DNA from: an uncultured Leptotrichiaceae bacterium
GTDB lineage: Bacteria; Fusobacteriota; Fusobacteriia; Fusobacteriales; Leptotrichiaceae
Reading direction: 5' to 3'
Length of the DNA: 32,390 nt
NCBI GenBank assembly: GCA_938037005.1
Contig: CALHVR010000059.1
Span: 1-32,390, forward strand
Positions 1-7,318 of this stretch are shown in pieces (positions within the stretch are counted from its first letter, which is position 1; the number at the start of each line of letters is the position of its first letter). The position numbers and the translations under genes were made by a program. The notes under the pieces were generated by a model. That model searched no databases. It was not told the origin of the DNA and worked only from the letters and a program-made list of their open reading frames with translations.

Positions 1-66
1 TTTTAATATATTATGATTTTTTTTAAAAAAATTAACAAAAATAAAAAAATTTTTTTATAAAAACTA

Positions 67-95
67 TTGAAAAATACCAAATATTGTGATATTCT
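67..95 (+). promoter_or_regulatory. nrdDG promoter
   Basis: TTGAAA at 67-72 and TATTCT at 90-95 are separated by 17 bp. The -10 is preceded by TGTGA, giving an extended -10 like that of several other genes in the window. Both NrdR-box-like sites overlap or immediately follow it, so a bound repressor would occlude RNA polymerase. Confidence 0.65.
74..89 (+). promoter_or_regulatory. NrdR-box-like site 1 (distal)
   Basis: ATACCAAATATTGTGA matches 12 of 16 positions of the NrdR consensus ACACWATATATWGTGT. It lies in the -35/-10 spacer of the nrdD promoter, and its start is 32 bp from that of site 2, the roughly three-turn phasing known for paired NrdR boxes. The site call is an inference; no nrdR gene is in the window. 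Confidence 0.55.
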
Positions 96-105
96 TATTA
101 TATAA

Positions 106-121
106 ACACTACATTATGTGT
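106..121 (+). promoter_or_regulatory. NrdR-box-like site 2 (proximal)
   Basis: ACACTACATTATGTGT has perfect ACAC/GTGT ends and lies inside a longer inverted repeat with 9-bp arms (101-109 TATAAACAC and 118-126). It sits just downstream of the -10. With site 1 this is the classic tandem NrdR operator arrangement upstream of ribonucleotide reductase genes. Confidence 0.65.
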
Positions 122-174
122 TTATATACAAATAAAATTAAATTAGAATAAGTAAAATTAGGAGTTTGAGTAGA

Positions 175-2367
175 ATGTATGCAAATTTGAATGATATTTT
201 GGGAAAAATAATAAATATTGAAAAAAATGATATAAATAATGAAAATGCCAATATGGCATCAGAAACACCTGCAGGGCAAATTATGAAAATAGCTAGTGAA
301 GTAGCTAAAATTTATGCGTTAGAAAATTTAGTATCAAAAAAATATAGTGATTTACATAAAAATGGGTATATTCATATTCACGATTTAGATTATTATGCGA
401 GTAAAACGACAACTTGCTTACAGTATGATTTAGAAGATTTATTTGAAAATGGATTTCAAACAAAACATGGATTTATGAGAGCTCCTCAAAGTATTACAAC
501 TTATGCGACATTAGCAACTATAATATTTCAAACAAATCAAAATGAACAACATGGAGGACAAGCAATTCCAGCATTTGATTTTTATATGGCAAAAGGTGTG
601 TTAAAATCATTTAGAAAATATTTTTTGGAAGAAATAGAAAGTTATGAAAAAAATATTAAAAATGAAAAAATTGATTTAAAAAAATATGTAAATAATGAAA
701 TACAAACAATAAAATTAGATGAAAAAGTTTTATTAAAAATAAGTGAAGATTTAAAAATGAAAAACGTAGAAACTATGTGGGAAAGAGCATATTTAAAAAC
801 AAAAAAAGAAACTTTTCAAGCAATGGAAGGATTTATTCATAACTTAAATACAATGCATTCACGAGGAGGAAATCAAGTAGTTTTTTCATCAATAAATTAT
901 GGAACAGATACTTCAGAAGAGGGTAGAATGGTTATTGTAGAGCTTTTAAGAGCTACGGAAAAAGGGCTAGGAAAGGGAGAAACTCCAATTTTTCCCATTC
1001 AAATTTTTAAAGTAAAAGAGGGCTTGAATTATAGTGAAAAAGATTATAATTATGTTATGGGAAATTATGAAGAAATAATGACAAATGTGGAAAAGTCATA
1101 TAATTTTGTAGATGAAAATGTGGAAAACTCAGTGGAAAAGTGCAAAACTTATAAACAAAACATAAATTTTGAAACAAAAAATTTTGATTTACTTTTGCTA
1201 TCGACTAGAGTTACTAGTAAAAGACTGTTTCCTAATTATGTATTTTTAGATACAAATTTTAATAAAAATGAAAAATGGAACTTTGAAGATGAAAAAAAAT
1301 ATAAATATGAAATTGCAACAATGGGATGCAGAACAAGAGTATTTGATAATGTAAATGGCGAAAAAACGAGTATTGGTCGTGGAAATTTATCTTTCACAAG
1401 TATAAATTTACCTAGAATTGCTGTAGAAGTTAGAAAAGAAATTGATAGGATTATAGATAAAAATAACAAAAATAAATTTAATATAGTTGAGGAAAAATCA
1501 CAAGAAAATTATATTTTAAATAAAAATGAAATTATTAAAAATGAATTTAAAAAAAGAGTAAAAGAAATGTCAGAAGTTGTAGCGGAACAACTTTTTGAAC
1601 GATATAATTATCAAAAAACAGCTTTTGGAAAACAATTTCCATTTATGAAAGCAAATAATTTGTGGAAAGGTATGGAAAATATTGATTTTAACGATAAAGT
1701 TGGTGATGTTATAAATAGTGGTTCTTTGTCAATAGGTTTTGTTGGAGGAGCAAATGCAATGTATGCTTTATTTGATGAAAGCCATGGAAAATCTCAATTA
1801 GCATATGAAACTTTAATTGAAACAATAGAGGAAATGAATAAAATTGCAGCAAAATTTACAGAAAAATATCATTTGAATTATTCGGTTTTAGGAACTCCAG
1901 CAGAGAGTTTAGCAGGAAGATTTTTAGCAATTGATAGAAAAGAATTTGGTGTTATTGAAAATGTTACAGATAAAGAATATTATGTAAATTCATTTCATAT
2001 TGATGTTAAAGAGAAAATTAGTATATTTGAAAAAATAAAAAAAGAAGCTCCTTTTCATAATTTAACACGAGGAGGACATATAACTTATGTTGAACTTGAT
2101 GGAGAAGCGAAAAAGAATACGAGTGTAATACTAAAAATAGTAAAAGCTATGAAAGATAATCAAATAGGATATGGAAGTATAAATCATCCTGTTGATAAAT
2201 GTAGAAATTGTGGCATAGAAACGATAATTTATAATGAATGTCCTTGTTGTAAAAGTAAAGATATTTCACGAGTTAGAAGAATAACTGGATATTTGACAGG
2301 AGATTTAAATAGTTGGAATAGTGCAAAAAGAGCTGAAGAGAGGGACAGAGTAAAACATGGATTATAA
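175..2367 (+). CDS. nrdD: Anaerobic (class III) ribonucleoside-triphosphate reductase
   Basis: This is a glycyl-radical enzyme that reduces ribonucleoside triphosphates to dNTPs without oxygen, after activation by NrdG. The 730-residue protein shows the active-site cysteines C81 (TTTCLQYDL) and C385 (MGCRTR), a C-terminal zinc knuckle with C676, C679, C689 and C692, and the radical loop RRITGYLTG with the radical glycine at about G705. The ATG at 175 is chosen because an AGGAG at 160-164 lies 10 nt upstream; an in-frame TTG at 166 is too close to it. The N-terminal ATP-cone of E. coli NrdD (about 90 residues) is absent: the protein begins at the equivalent of the post-cone helix. A stop at 139 rules out an extension. 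It overlaps nrdG by 11 bp, so the two are translationally coupled, and it is probably NrdR-controlled. Confidence 0.96.
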   Translation: MYANLNDILGKIINIEKNDINNENANMASETPAGQIMKIASEVAKIYALENLVSKKYSDLHKNGYIHIHDLDYYASKTTTCLQYDLEDLFENGFQTKHGFMRAPQSITTYATLATIIFQTNQNEQHGGQAIPAFDFYMAKGVLKSFRKYFLEEIESYEKNIKNEKIDLKKYVNNEIQTIKLDEKVLLKISEDLKMKNVETMWERAYLKTKKETFQAMEGFIHNLNTMHSRGGNQVVFSSINYGTDTSEEGRMVIVELLRATEKGLGKGETPIFPIQIFKVKEGLNYSEKDYNYVMGNYEEIMTNVEKSYNFVDENVENSVEKCKTYKQNINFETKNFDLLLLSTRVTSKRLFPNYVFLDTNFNKNEKWNFEDEKKYKYEIATMGCRTRVFDNVNGEKTSIGRGNLSFTSINLPRIAVEVRKEIDRIIDKNNKNKFNIVEEKSQENYILNKNEIIKNEFKKRVKEMSEVVAEQLFERYNYQKTAFGKQFPFMKANNLWKGMENIDFNDKVGDVINSGSLSIGFVGGANAMYALFDESHGKSQLAYETLIETIEEMNKIAAKFTEKYHLNYSVLGTPAESLAGRFLAIDRKEFGVIENVTDKEYYVNSFHIDVKEKISIFEKIKKEAPFHNLTRGGHITYVELDGEAKKNTSVILKIVKAMKDNQIGYGSINHPVDKCRNCGIETIIYNECPCCKSKDISRVRRITGYLTGDLNSWNSAKRAEERDRVKHGL

Positions 2368-2842
2368 ATTTTCATTAAGGTTACTTAATGTTTTTAAAGA
2401 AACGATTGTTGATGGAATTGGTCTACGTTATTCTTTATATTTTTCGGGCTGTAGCCATAAATGTCCAGGATGTCATAATGTTTGTTCTTGGAATGCAAAT
2501 AATGGAGAAATTATAACATATGAGAAATTGGATGAAATAGCTACGGAAATAAATGAAAATGTTTTACTTGATGGAATTACAATAAGTGGAGGAGATCCGC
2601 TTTATAATCCAAAAGATATGGAAAAAGTTTTGAAATATTTAAAAGAAAAAACGGAAAAGAATATATGGCTTTATACAGGATATACACTTGAAGAAGTAAA
2701 AGCTGATGAAAAAAGAAGAAAATGCTTAAAATATATTGATGTTTTAGTTGATGGACGATTTGTGAAAGAATTGTATGATCCTAATTTAAAATTTAGAGGG
2801 AGTAGCAATCAAAAAATTATAAATAAAAATGAATTTTATTAA
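2357..2842 (+). CDS. nrdG: Anaerobic ribonucleotide reductase activating protein (radical SAM)
   Basis: NrdG uses a [4Fe-4S] cluster and S-adenosylmethionine to generate the glycyl radical on NrdD. The 161-residue length is normal for the family. The radical-SAM cysteines are C32, C36 and C39 in CSHKCPGC (CX3CX2C), and a GGDP motif around residues 78-81 matches the SAM-binding GGE-like element. The tail residues FRGSSNQ are typical of NrdG. The ATG lies inside the end of nrdD, with a purine-rich GAGAGGGA about 10 nt upstream. No terminator is seen after it. Confidence 0.95.
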   Translation: MDYKFSLRLLNVFKETIVDGIGLRYSLYFSGCSHKCPGCHNVCSWNANNGEIITYEKLDEIATEINENVLLDGITISGGDPLYNPKDMEKVLKYLKEKTEKNIWLYTGYTLEEVKADEKRRKCLKYIDVLVDGRFVKELYDPNLKFRGSSNQKIINKNEFY

Positions 2843-2869
2843 AATTTTTATAGATTGTTATTTAAAATG

Positions 2870-2878
2870 TGGTATAAT
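2870..2878 (+). promoter_or_regulatory. Extended -10 promoter for the MFS gene
   Basis: TGG followed by a perfect TATAAT at 2873-2878 gives a strong extended -10; no good -35 is seen. Transcription should begin near 2884-2886, upstream of the Shine-Dalgarno AGGAGG at 2896-2901. This argues that the TTG at 2855 and ATG at 2882 are not the real start codons of the following gene. Confidence 0.55.
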
Positions 2879-2881
2879 GAT

Positions 2882-4099
2882 ATGAATCAAAAATTAGGAG
2901 GAAAGATAATAGATATTAAAATTAAAGAGAGATTTTTTGATAATAATGTAAATAGAATGATATTATTGATGTTTATGTGTATGATTGTGTATAATTTTGC
3001 ACATCCTGCAACACCAGGTTTAATTGAATTAAGAGGTTGGCAAAAAAATATATCGGGCGTACTTTTAGCAGTTATGAGTGTGTCAATGTTTATGGCATCA
3101 CCATATTTAGGTGCTTTAGGAGATAGATTGGGAATGAAAAAAATAATGATTTTTATGCCGTTATTTTATGGTTGTTCACAAGTATTTTTTGGATTTATTC
3201 CCAATTTATGGATTGTATTTTTAGCGAGAGCTTTTGCAGGATTTGCATCAGGGGGGACACATGCGATGGCATATGGTTATGTAAGTTTATTATCAAAAGA
3301 AGAAGAAAAAACAAAAAATATAGCAAAGGTTAGTTCAGCTGTTATAATTGGAGGAGCGATAGGTCAAAAAATAGGGGGCTTGGTAGCAACTTTTGATACA
3401 AGATACCCTTTTGCATTACAGTTTATCGTAGGAAGTTTAATTTCTTTATTTTCATTATTTTTTCTAAAAGAAGTAGTTGTTGAGAAAAAAACTCAAGAGA
3501 AGAGTAAAAAAGATTTGAATCCATTATCAACATTTAGATATATAAAGGAGTTGGATTCGTTTTCTAAATTTTTCTGTTTTATAATTTTTTTAGTTGGAAT
3601 TGGAATAAATTCATATGCAAGTGCATTAAATTATTTTTTAAAATTTAATGTAAAAGTTTCATCTAATACAATAGGAACATTTGTAATGTTTTCATTGTTA
3701 ACTGCTTTTTTTGGAACGAGTGTTTTATTAAAAAAATTAATCAAAAAACGTAGTGAAGAAAAAACATATAAAATGATGTTATTTATAGGAATGATTTGTA
3801 TGAGTGTAATAATATTTAGACTGCAAATGGGAGTAATACCTTATGTTTTAATGGCGTTATACACAATGATTTATGAAATAGTGAAAGCACTTGGAAGTAG
3901 TGTCATTGCTAAAAAATATAAACATGAACAGGGTAAAATTTTAGGAGTAGCATCAGCAGTAAATTTTTTAGGAACAGCTATTGGATCGCTACTATCAGGA
4001 TATTTGCTTTCGGCAAATGTACATCTACCGTTTATTGTTAATATAATTGTAATTGGAATGGTGTTATTATTAATTCAAACGAGTAAAAAATTAAAATAG
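2882..4099 (+). CDS. Major facilitator superfamily (MFS) transporter
   Basis: This is a polytopic inner-membrane secondary transporter of about 12 hydrophobic segments. The MFS motif A appears between TM2 and TM3 as GALGDRLGMKK, with a charged central loop (VVVEKKTQEKSKKD) between the two six-helix halves. The substrate cannot be read from sequence; drug or metabolite efflux is a guess. The start is uncertain. 2882 is the nearest canonical ATG, but it has no ribosome-binding site and lies at the predicted transcription start. The only strong Shine-Dalgarno (2896-2901) is followed in frame by ATA at 2906 and 2909 and ATT at 2915, and the next ATG is at 2957. The gene ends 13 bp before pth, with which it is probably cotranscribed. 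Confidence 0.88.
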   Translation: MNQKLGGKIIDIKIKERFFDNNVNRMILLMFMCMIVYNFAHPATPGLIELRGWQKNISGVLLAVMSVSMFMASPYLGALGDRLGMKKIMIFMPLFYGCSQVFFGFIPNLWIVFLARAFAGFASGGTHAMAYGYVSLLSKEEEKTKNIAKVSSAVIIGGAIGQKIGGLVATFDTRYPFALQFIVGSLISLFSLFFLKEVVVEKKTQEKSKKDLNPLSTFRYIKELDSFSKFFCFIIFLVGIGINSYASALNYFLKFNVKVSSNTIGTFVMFSLLTAFFGTSVLLKKLIKKRSEEKTYKMMLFIGMICMSVIIFRLQMGVIPYVLMALYTMIYEIVKALGSSVIAKKYKHEQGKILGVASAVNFLGTAIGSLLSGYLLSANVHLPFIVNIIVIGMVLLLIQTSKKLK

Positions 4100-4112
4100 G
4101 AGGAAGTAAAAA

Positions 4113-4679
4113 GTGAAATTAATAGTTGGATTAGGAAATCCAGGAGAACAATATAAACAAACAAGACATAATATAGGTTTCATTTTTATTGATGAATATC
4201 TAAAAGAAAAAAATATTACAGATATTAGAGAAAAATATAAATCGGAATTTGTACAAACTACTTATAAAGGAGATAAAGTTTTTTTTCAAAAACCATTGAC
4301 TTTCATGAATTTAAGTGGAGAAGCTATAGGGGAAGCGGTAAGATTTTTTAAAATTAATCCTGAAACAGAGTTGTTTGTAATTTATGATGATATGGATATG
4401 TCATTTGGAAAATTGAAATTGAAAAAAGATGGAAGAGCGGGGGGACATAATGGTATAAAATCGATTATTCAACATGTTGGAGAAAAATTTATAAGAATAA
4501 AGTACGGAATTGGTAAAGCTCAAAGTAAAGAAGAAACGATTGGACATGTTTTAGGAAAATTTAAGCCTGAGGAAAAAGAAAAGATAAAAGAAGATAGAGA
4601 AAAAATCTTTAATTTAATTGAAGATATAAAAAATGATATGGAAATACAAAAATTAATGAATAAATATAATACAAAGTAA
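4113..4679 (+). CDS. pth: Peptidyl-tRNA hydrolase
   Basis: Pth recycles tRNA by cleaving the ester bond of peptidyl-tRNAs that drop off ribosomes. The 188-residue length is standard. Residues equivalent to the E. coli active site are visible: N9 (GLGNPG), H19 (TRHNIGF), N66 (FMNLSG), D92 (IYDDMD) and N113 (GGHNG). The start is GTG at 4113, nine bases after TAGGAGG (4097-4103); no better ATG is available. It lies immediately downstream of the MFS gene and is followed by a strong intrinsic terminator, which closes this transcription unit. Confidence 0.97.
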   Translation: MKLIVGLGNPGEQYKQTRHNIGFIFIDEYLKEKNITDIREKYKSEFVQTTYKGDKVFFQKPLTFMNLSGEAIGEAVRFFKINPETELFVIYDDMDMSFGKLKLKKDGRAGGHNGIKSIIQHVGEKFIRIKYGIGKAQSKEETIGHVLGKFKPEEKEKIKEDREKIFNLIEDIKNDMEIQKLMNKYNTK

Positions 4680-4686
4680 ATTTTAG

Positions 4687-4725
4687 AATTATCCTTAGTT
4701 TTATTGAATTAAGGATAATTTTTTT
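4687..4725 (+). terminator. Rho-independent terminator after pth
   Basis: A perfect 11-bp stem (4687-4697 AATTATCCTTA with 4710-4720) has a 12-nt loop and runs into seven T residues (4719-4725). Confidence 0.85.
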
Positions 4726-4754
4726 GTCTACAACTTTTCTTTATATTCAATTTT

Positions 4755-4763
4755 TGCTATAAT
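4755..4763 (+). promoter_or_regulatory. Extended -10 promoter
   Basis: TGC followed by a perfect TATAAT (4758-4763), 20 bp before the ATG at 4783. There is no convincing -35. It would drive the hypothetical gene and the overlapping pseudouridine synthase gene. Confidence 0.5.
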
Positions 4764-4782
4764 TTAGTTGAAATGAGGAAAA

Positions 4783-5271
4783 ATGAAGAAAATAATAGAA
4801 AAATTTTTGAAGATAGAAAAGTTTTATTTTGAGTCAAAAAGTCTAGAAAATTCTCAAATGAATTGGGATAATAAAGGAAAAGGAAAAGTTCAAAAAACTG
4901 TAAAAATTGAAGATGAGAATATAGAAAATAGTAATATAAAAATATATTTTGATGAAAATATTTTTTTAGAAAATGGACTGGAATTAAAAGATAAAAAAAT
5001 GTGGGAAATTTCAAATAAAAAAATTAAATTTTATCATTTTAGAAATAATAATTTTGAAAAAATATTTGAATTTATATGCGATAAGAATGAAAAATATGTT
5101 ATGAAAAAGATTTATGAGTGTGAGCCGGATAGTTATTTTGGAAATTTGAAAATATTAGAAAATGAGATAATTTTTGAAATAAAGATAGTAGGAAAAAGAA
5201 AAAATGAAAAAATTAAGTATATTTACAAAATAGAAAAAGAAAATAGAGTGGAGAAAGATGAAAGTATTTAA
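4783..5271 (+). CDS. Hypothetical protein, DUF6314-like pattern
   Basis: This 162-residue, Lys/Glu/Asn-rich protein has no signal peptide or membrane segment, so it is probably cytoplasmic. Alternating hydrophobic and charged residues suggest a mostly beta structure. The second half (CEPDSYFGN at about 115-123, then alternating strands, then VGKRKNEKIKYIYK at about 137-150) resembles the pattern I know from DUF6314 proteins (a C..D.Y motif followed by a G.+K.Y segment); this is a tentative reading of one sequence. A GAGG at about 4775-4778 precedes the ATG. Its last 14 bases overlap the start of the downstream RluA-family gene, so the two are coupled. The function is unknown. Confidence 0.8.
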   Translation: MKKIIEKFLKIEKFYFESKSLENSQMNWDNKGKGKVQKTVKIEDENIENSNIKIYFDENIFLENGLELKDKKMWEISNKKIKFYHFRNNNFEKIFEFICDKNEKYVMKKIYECEPDSYFGNLKILENEIIFEIKIVGKRKNEKIKYIYKIEKENRVEKDESI

Positions 5272-6124
5272 TATAGAAAAAGAGCATCAAAGGATGAAAA
5301 TTTCACAATATTTGCGTGAAGTACAAAATTATTCTGGTAGAAGTCTTAGAGCGGTGGAAGTATTTTTGAATGGGAAACAAGTACGACTTACAAAAAAATT
5401 GCCATCAAGTGGGAAATTAAAAGTAATTGAAAAGAAAAAAGGAACTAATATTAAACCGATAAAGTTGAATTTAGATATAGCGTATGAAGATGAAGACATT
5501 TTAGTTGTGAATAAAGAGCCATTTTTATTGACTCATCCAACACAAAAAAGAGCAGATTTTACATTAGCGAATGGGATTGTGGATTATTTTGTGAAAAAGT
5601 ATGGTGAGGAGCGAGTACCTAGGTTTTATAATAGACTTGATATGAATACAACAGGATTAATCATTATTGCTAAAAATAGCTTTGCACAAGCGTACTTACA
5701 AAATTTTTCTATATTTGAGAAAAAATATTTAGCGATAGTGGACGGTATAGTGGAAAAAGAGGAGATAATAATAGAAGCTCCTATTTATAAAGATGGAGAT
5801 AATTTAGCGAGAATAATTGATGAGAGAGGACAATATGCTAAAACAAAGGTTAAAGTTATCGAAAGATTTAAAGAAAAAAATGTAACTTTGGTGGAATGTG
5901 AGTTGTTTACAGGTCGAACACACCAAATAAGAGTTCATACGAAATATATTGGACACCCAATTATTGGTGATGAGCTTTATGGAAATGGGCTTTGTGAAGA
6001 GAAAGAAATAAAAAGACAGTTTTTACACGCGTATAAAGTGAAATTTAATCAGCCGTCAACAAAAAATATAATAGATTTAGAAATACCAATTTATGAAGAT
6101 ATGAAAAAATTTTTAGAAAAATAA
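5258..6124 (+). CDS. RluA-family pseudouridine synthase
   Basis: This enzyme isomerises uridine to pseudouridine in rRNA or tRNA. The 288 residues comprise an S4-like RNA-binding segment (about 10-60) and the catalytic domain (about 70-288). The catalytic motif is NRLDMNTTGL with D128 as nucleophile, and GRTHQIRVH at about 219-227 is the conserved RluA motif III. An Asn replaces the usual His before RLD. The target site cannot be assigned; the general form is RluD/YlyB-like. The ATG at 5258 overlaps the preceding gene by 14 bp, with GTGGAG just upstream. gapA follows under its own promoter. Confidence 0.93.
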   Translation: MKVFNIEKEHQRMKISQYLREVQNYSGRSLRAVEVFLNGKQVRLTKKLPSSGKLKVIEKKKGTNIKPIKLNLDIAYEDEDILVVNKEPFLLTHPTQKRADFTLANGIVDYFVKKYGEERVPRFYNRLDMNTTGLIIIAKNSFAQAYLQNFSIFEKKYLAIVDGIVEKEEIIIEAPIYKDGDNLARIIDERGQYAKTKVKVIERFKEKNVTLVECELFTGRTHQIRVHTKYIGHPIIGDELYGNGLCEEKEIKRQFLHAYKVKFNQPSTKNIIDLEIPIYEDMKKFLEK

Positions 6125-6146
6125 GTAAACTCTTGTGAATAAATTA

Positions 6147-6175
6147 TTGAAATAAAAAAAGATTTGTGGTATACT
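6147..6175 (+). promoter_or_regulatory. gapA promoter
   Basis: TTGAAA (6147-6152), a 17-bp spacer and TATACT (6170-6175), with an upstream TGTGG that makes the -10 extended. It is one of the best vegetative promoters in the window, consistent with high glycolytic expression. Confidence 0.8.
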
Positions 6176-6228
6176 CAAAGAGTAAAAGTATATTTTAAAA
6201 TATATAAATTTTTAGGAGGTATTGCAAA

Positions 6229-7239
6229 ATGGCAATTAAAGTAGCAATTAATGGATTTGGAAGAATTGGAAGATTAGCATTAAGATTAATGGCTGAACAA
6301 ACTGATAAATTTGAAGTAGTAGCAATTAATGACTTAACAGATGCTAAAATGTTAGCTCACTTATTTAAATATGACTCTTCTCAAGGAAGATTCAATGGAG
6401 AAATTGAAGTTAAAGAAGGAGCTTTCGTAGTAAACGGACAAGAAATTAAAACTTTCGCAAAAGCAAACCCTGAAGAATTACCTTGGGGAGAATTAGGTGT
6501 AGATGTAGTATTAGAAGCTACAGGATTCTTCGCAACTAAAGATAAAGCTGAATTACACGTTAAAGCAGGAGCTAAAAAAGTAGTTATTACTGCACCAGGT
6601 GGAAATGACGTTAAAACAGTAGTTTACAATGTAAACCACGCAATTTTAGATGGAACAGAAACAGTAATTTCAGGAGCTTCTTGTACAACAAACTGTTTAG
6701 CACCAATGGCTAAAGCATTACAAGATAACTTTGGAGTTGTTACTGGAACAATGACAACTATTCACGCTTATACAGGAGACCAAATGACTTTAGATGCACC
6801 ACACAGAAAAGGTGACTTCAGAAGAGCAAGAGCTGCTGCAGTAAATATAGTACCTAACTCAACAGGAGCAGCAAAAGCAATTGGATTAGTTATTCCTGAA
6901 TTAAAAGGTAAATTAGATGGAGCTGCACAAAGAGTACCTGTTCCAACAGGATCATTAACTGAGTTAGTATCAATTTTAGAAAAACCAGTTACTGTAGAAG
7001 AAGTAAATGCAGCAATGAAAGCAGCATCTAACGAATCATTCGGATATACTGAAGAAGAATTAGTATCTTCTGATATCGTAGGAATTCACTTTGGATCATT
7101 ATTTGATGCAACACAAACTAAAATTGTTCAAAATGGAGACACTCAATTAGTTAAAACTGTATCTTGGTATGACAACGAAATGTCTTATACAGCTCAATTA
7201 ATTAGAACTTTAGGATATTTTGCAAGTTTAATTAAATAA
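6229..7239 (+). CDS. gapA: Glyceraldehyde-3-phosphate dehydrogenase, type I
   Basis: GapA oxidises glyceraldehyde-3-phosphate to 1,3-bisphosphoglycerate with NAD+ in glycolysis. The 336-residue protein has the N-terminal Rossmann motif NGFGRIGR, the catalytic Cys152 in SCTTNC, His179 in TIHAYTGD, and the C-terminal WYDNEMSY. The start follows a strong AGGAGG. It has its own promoter and terminator and is monocistronic. Codons ending in C (AAC, GAC, TTC, CAC) are clearly more frequent than in the neighbours, a sign of translational selection. As in oral fusobacteria, it could also be displayed on the surface as a moonlighting protein; that is not visible here. Confidence 0.98.
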   Translation: MAIKVAINGFGRIGRLALRLMAEQTDKFEVVAINDLTDAKMLAHLFKYDSSQGRFNGEIEVKEGAFVVNGQEIKTFAKANPEELPWGELGVDVVLEATGFFATKDKAELHVKAGAKKVVITAPGGNDVKTVVYNVNHAILDGTETVISGASCTTNCLAPMAKALQDNFGVVTGTMTTIHAYTGDQMTLDAPHRKGDFRRARAAAVNIVPNSTGAAKAIGLVIPELKGKLDGAAQRVPVPTGSLTELVSILEKPVTVEEVNAAMKAASNESFGYTEEELVSSDIVGIHFGSLFDATQTKIVQNGDTQLVKTVSWYDNEMSYTAQLIRTLGYFASLIK

Positions 7240-7257
7240 TAATAATAAGTAAGATAG

Positions 7258-7286
7258 AAAAACGGCATGAGAGTGTCGTTTTTTTT
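7258..7286 (+). terminator. Rho-independent terminator after gapA
   Basis: Stem AACGGCA (7261-7267) pairs with TGTCGTT (7274-7280) with one G-T wobble, extended by A-T pairs, with a 6-nt loop and eight T residues (7279-7286). Confidence 0.85.
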
Positions 7287-7318
7287 ATTTGTAAGGAAAG
7301 TATAAAAAGTATAATAAT

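Noticed and set aside
7240..7318. Upstream continuation of the FTR1 gene in another frame before 7319
   Set aside because: The interval holds only the gapA terminator and AT-rich sequence; no further FTR1-like codons can be read in any frame.
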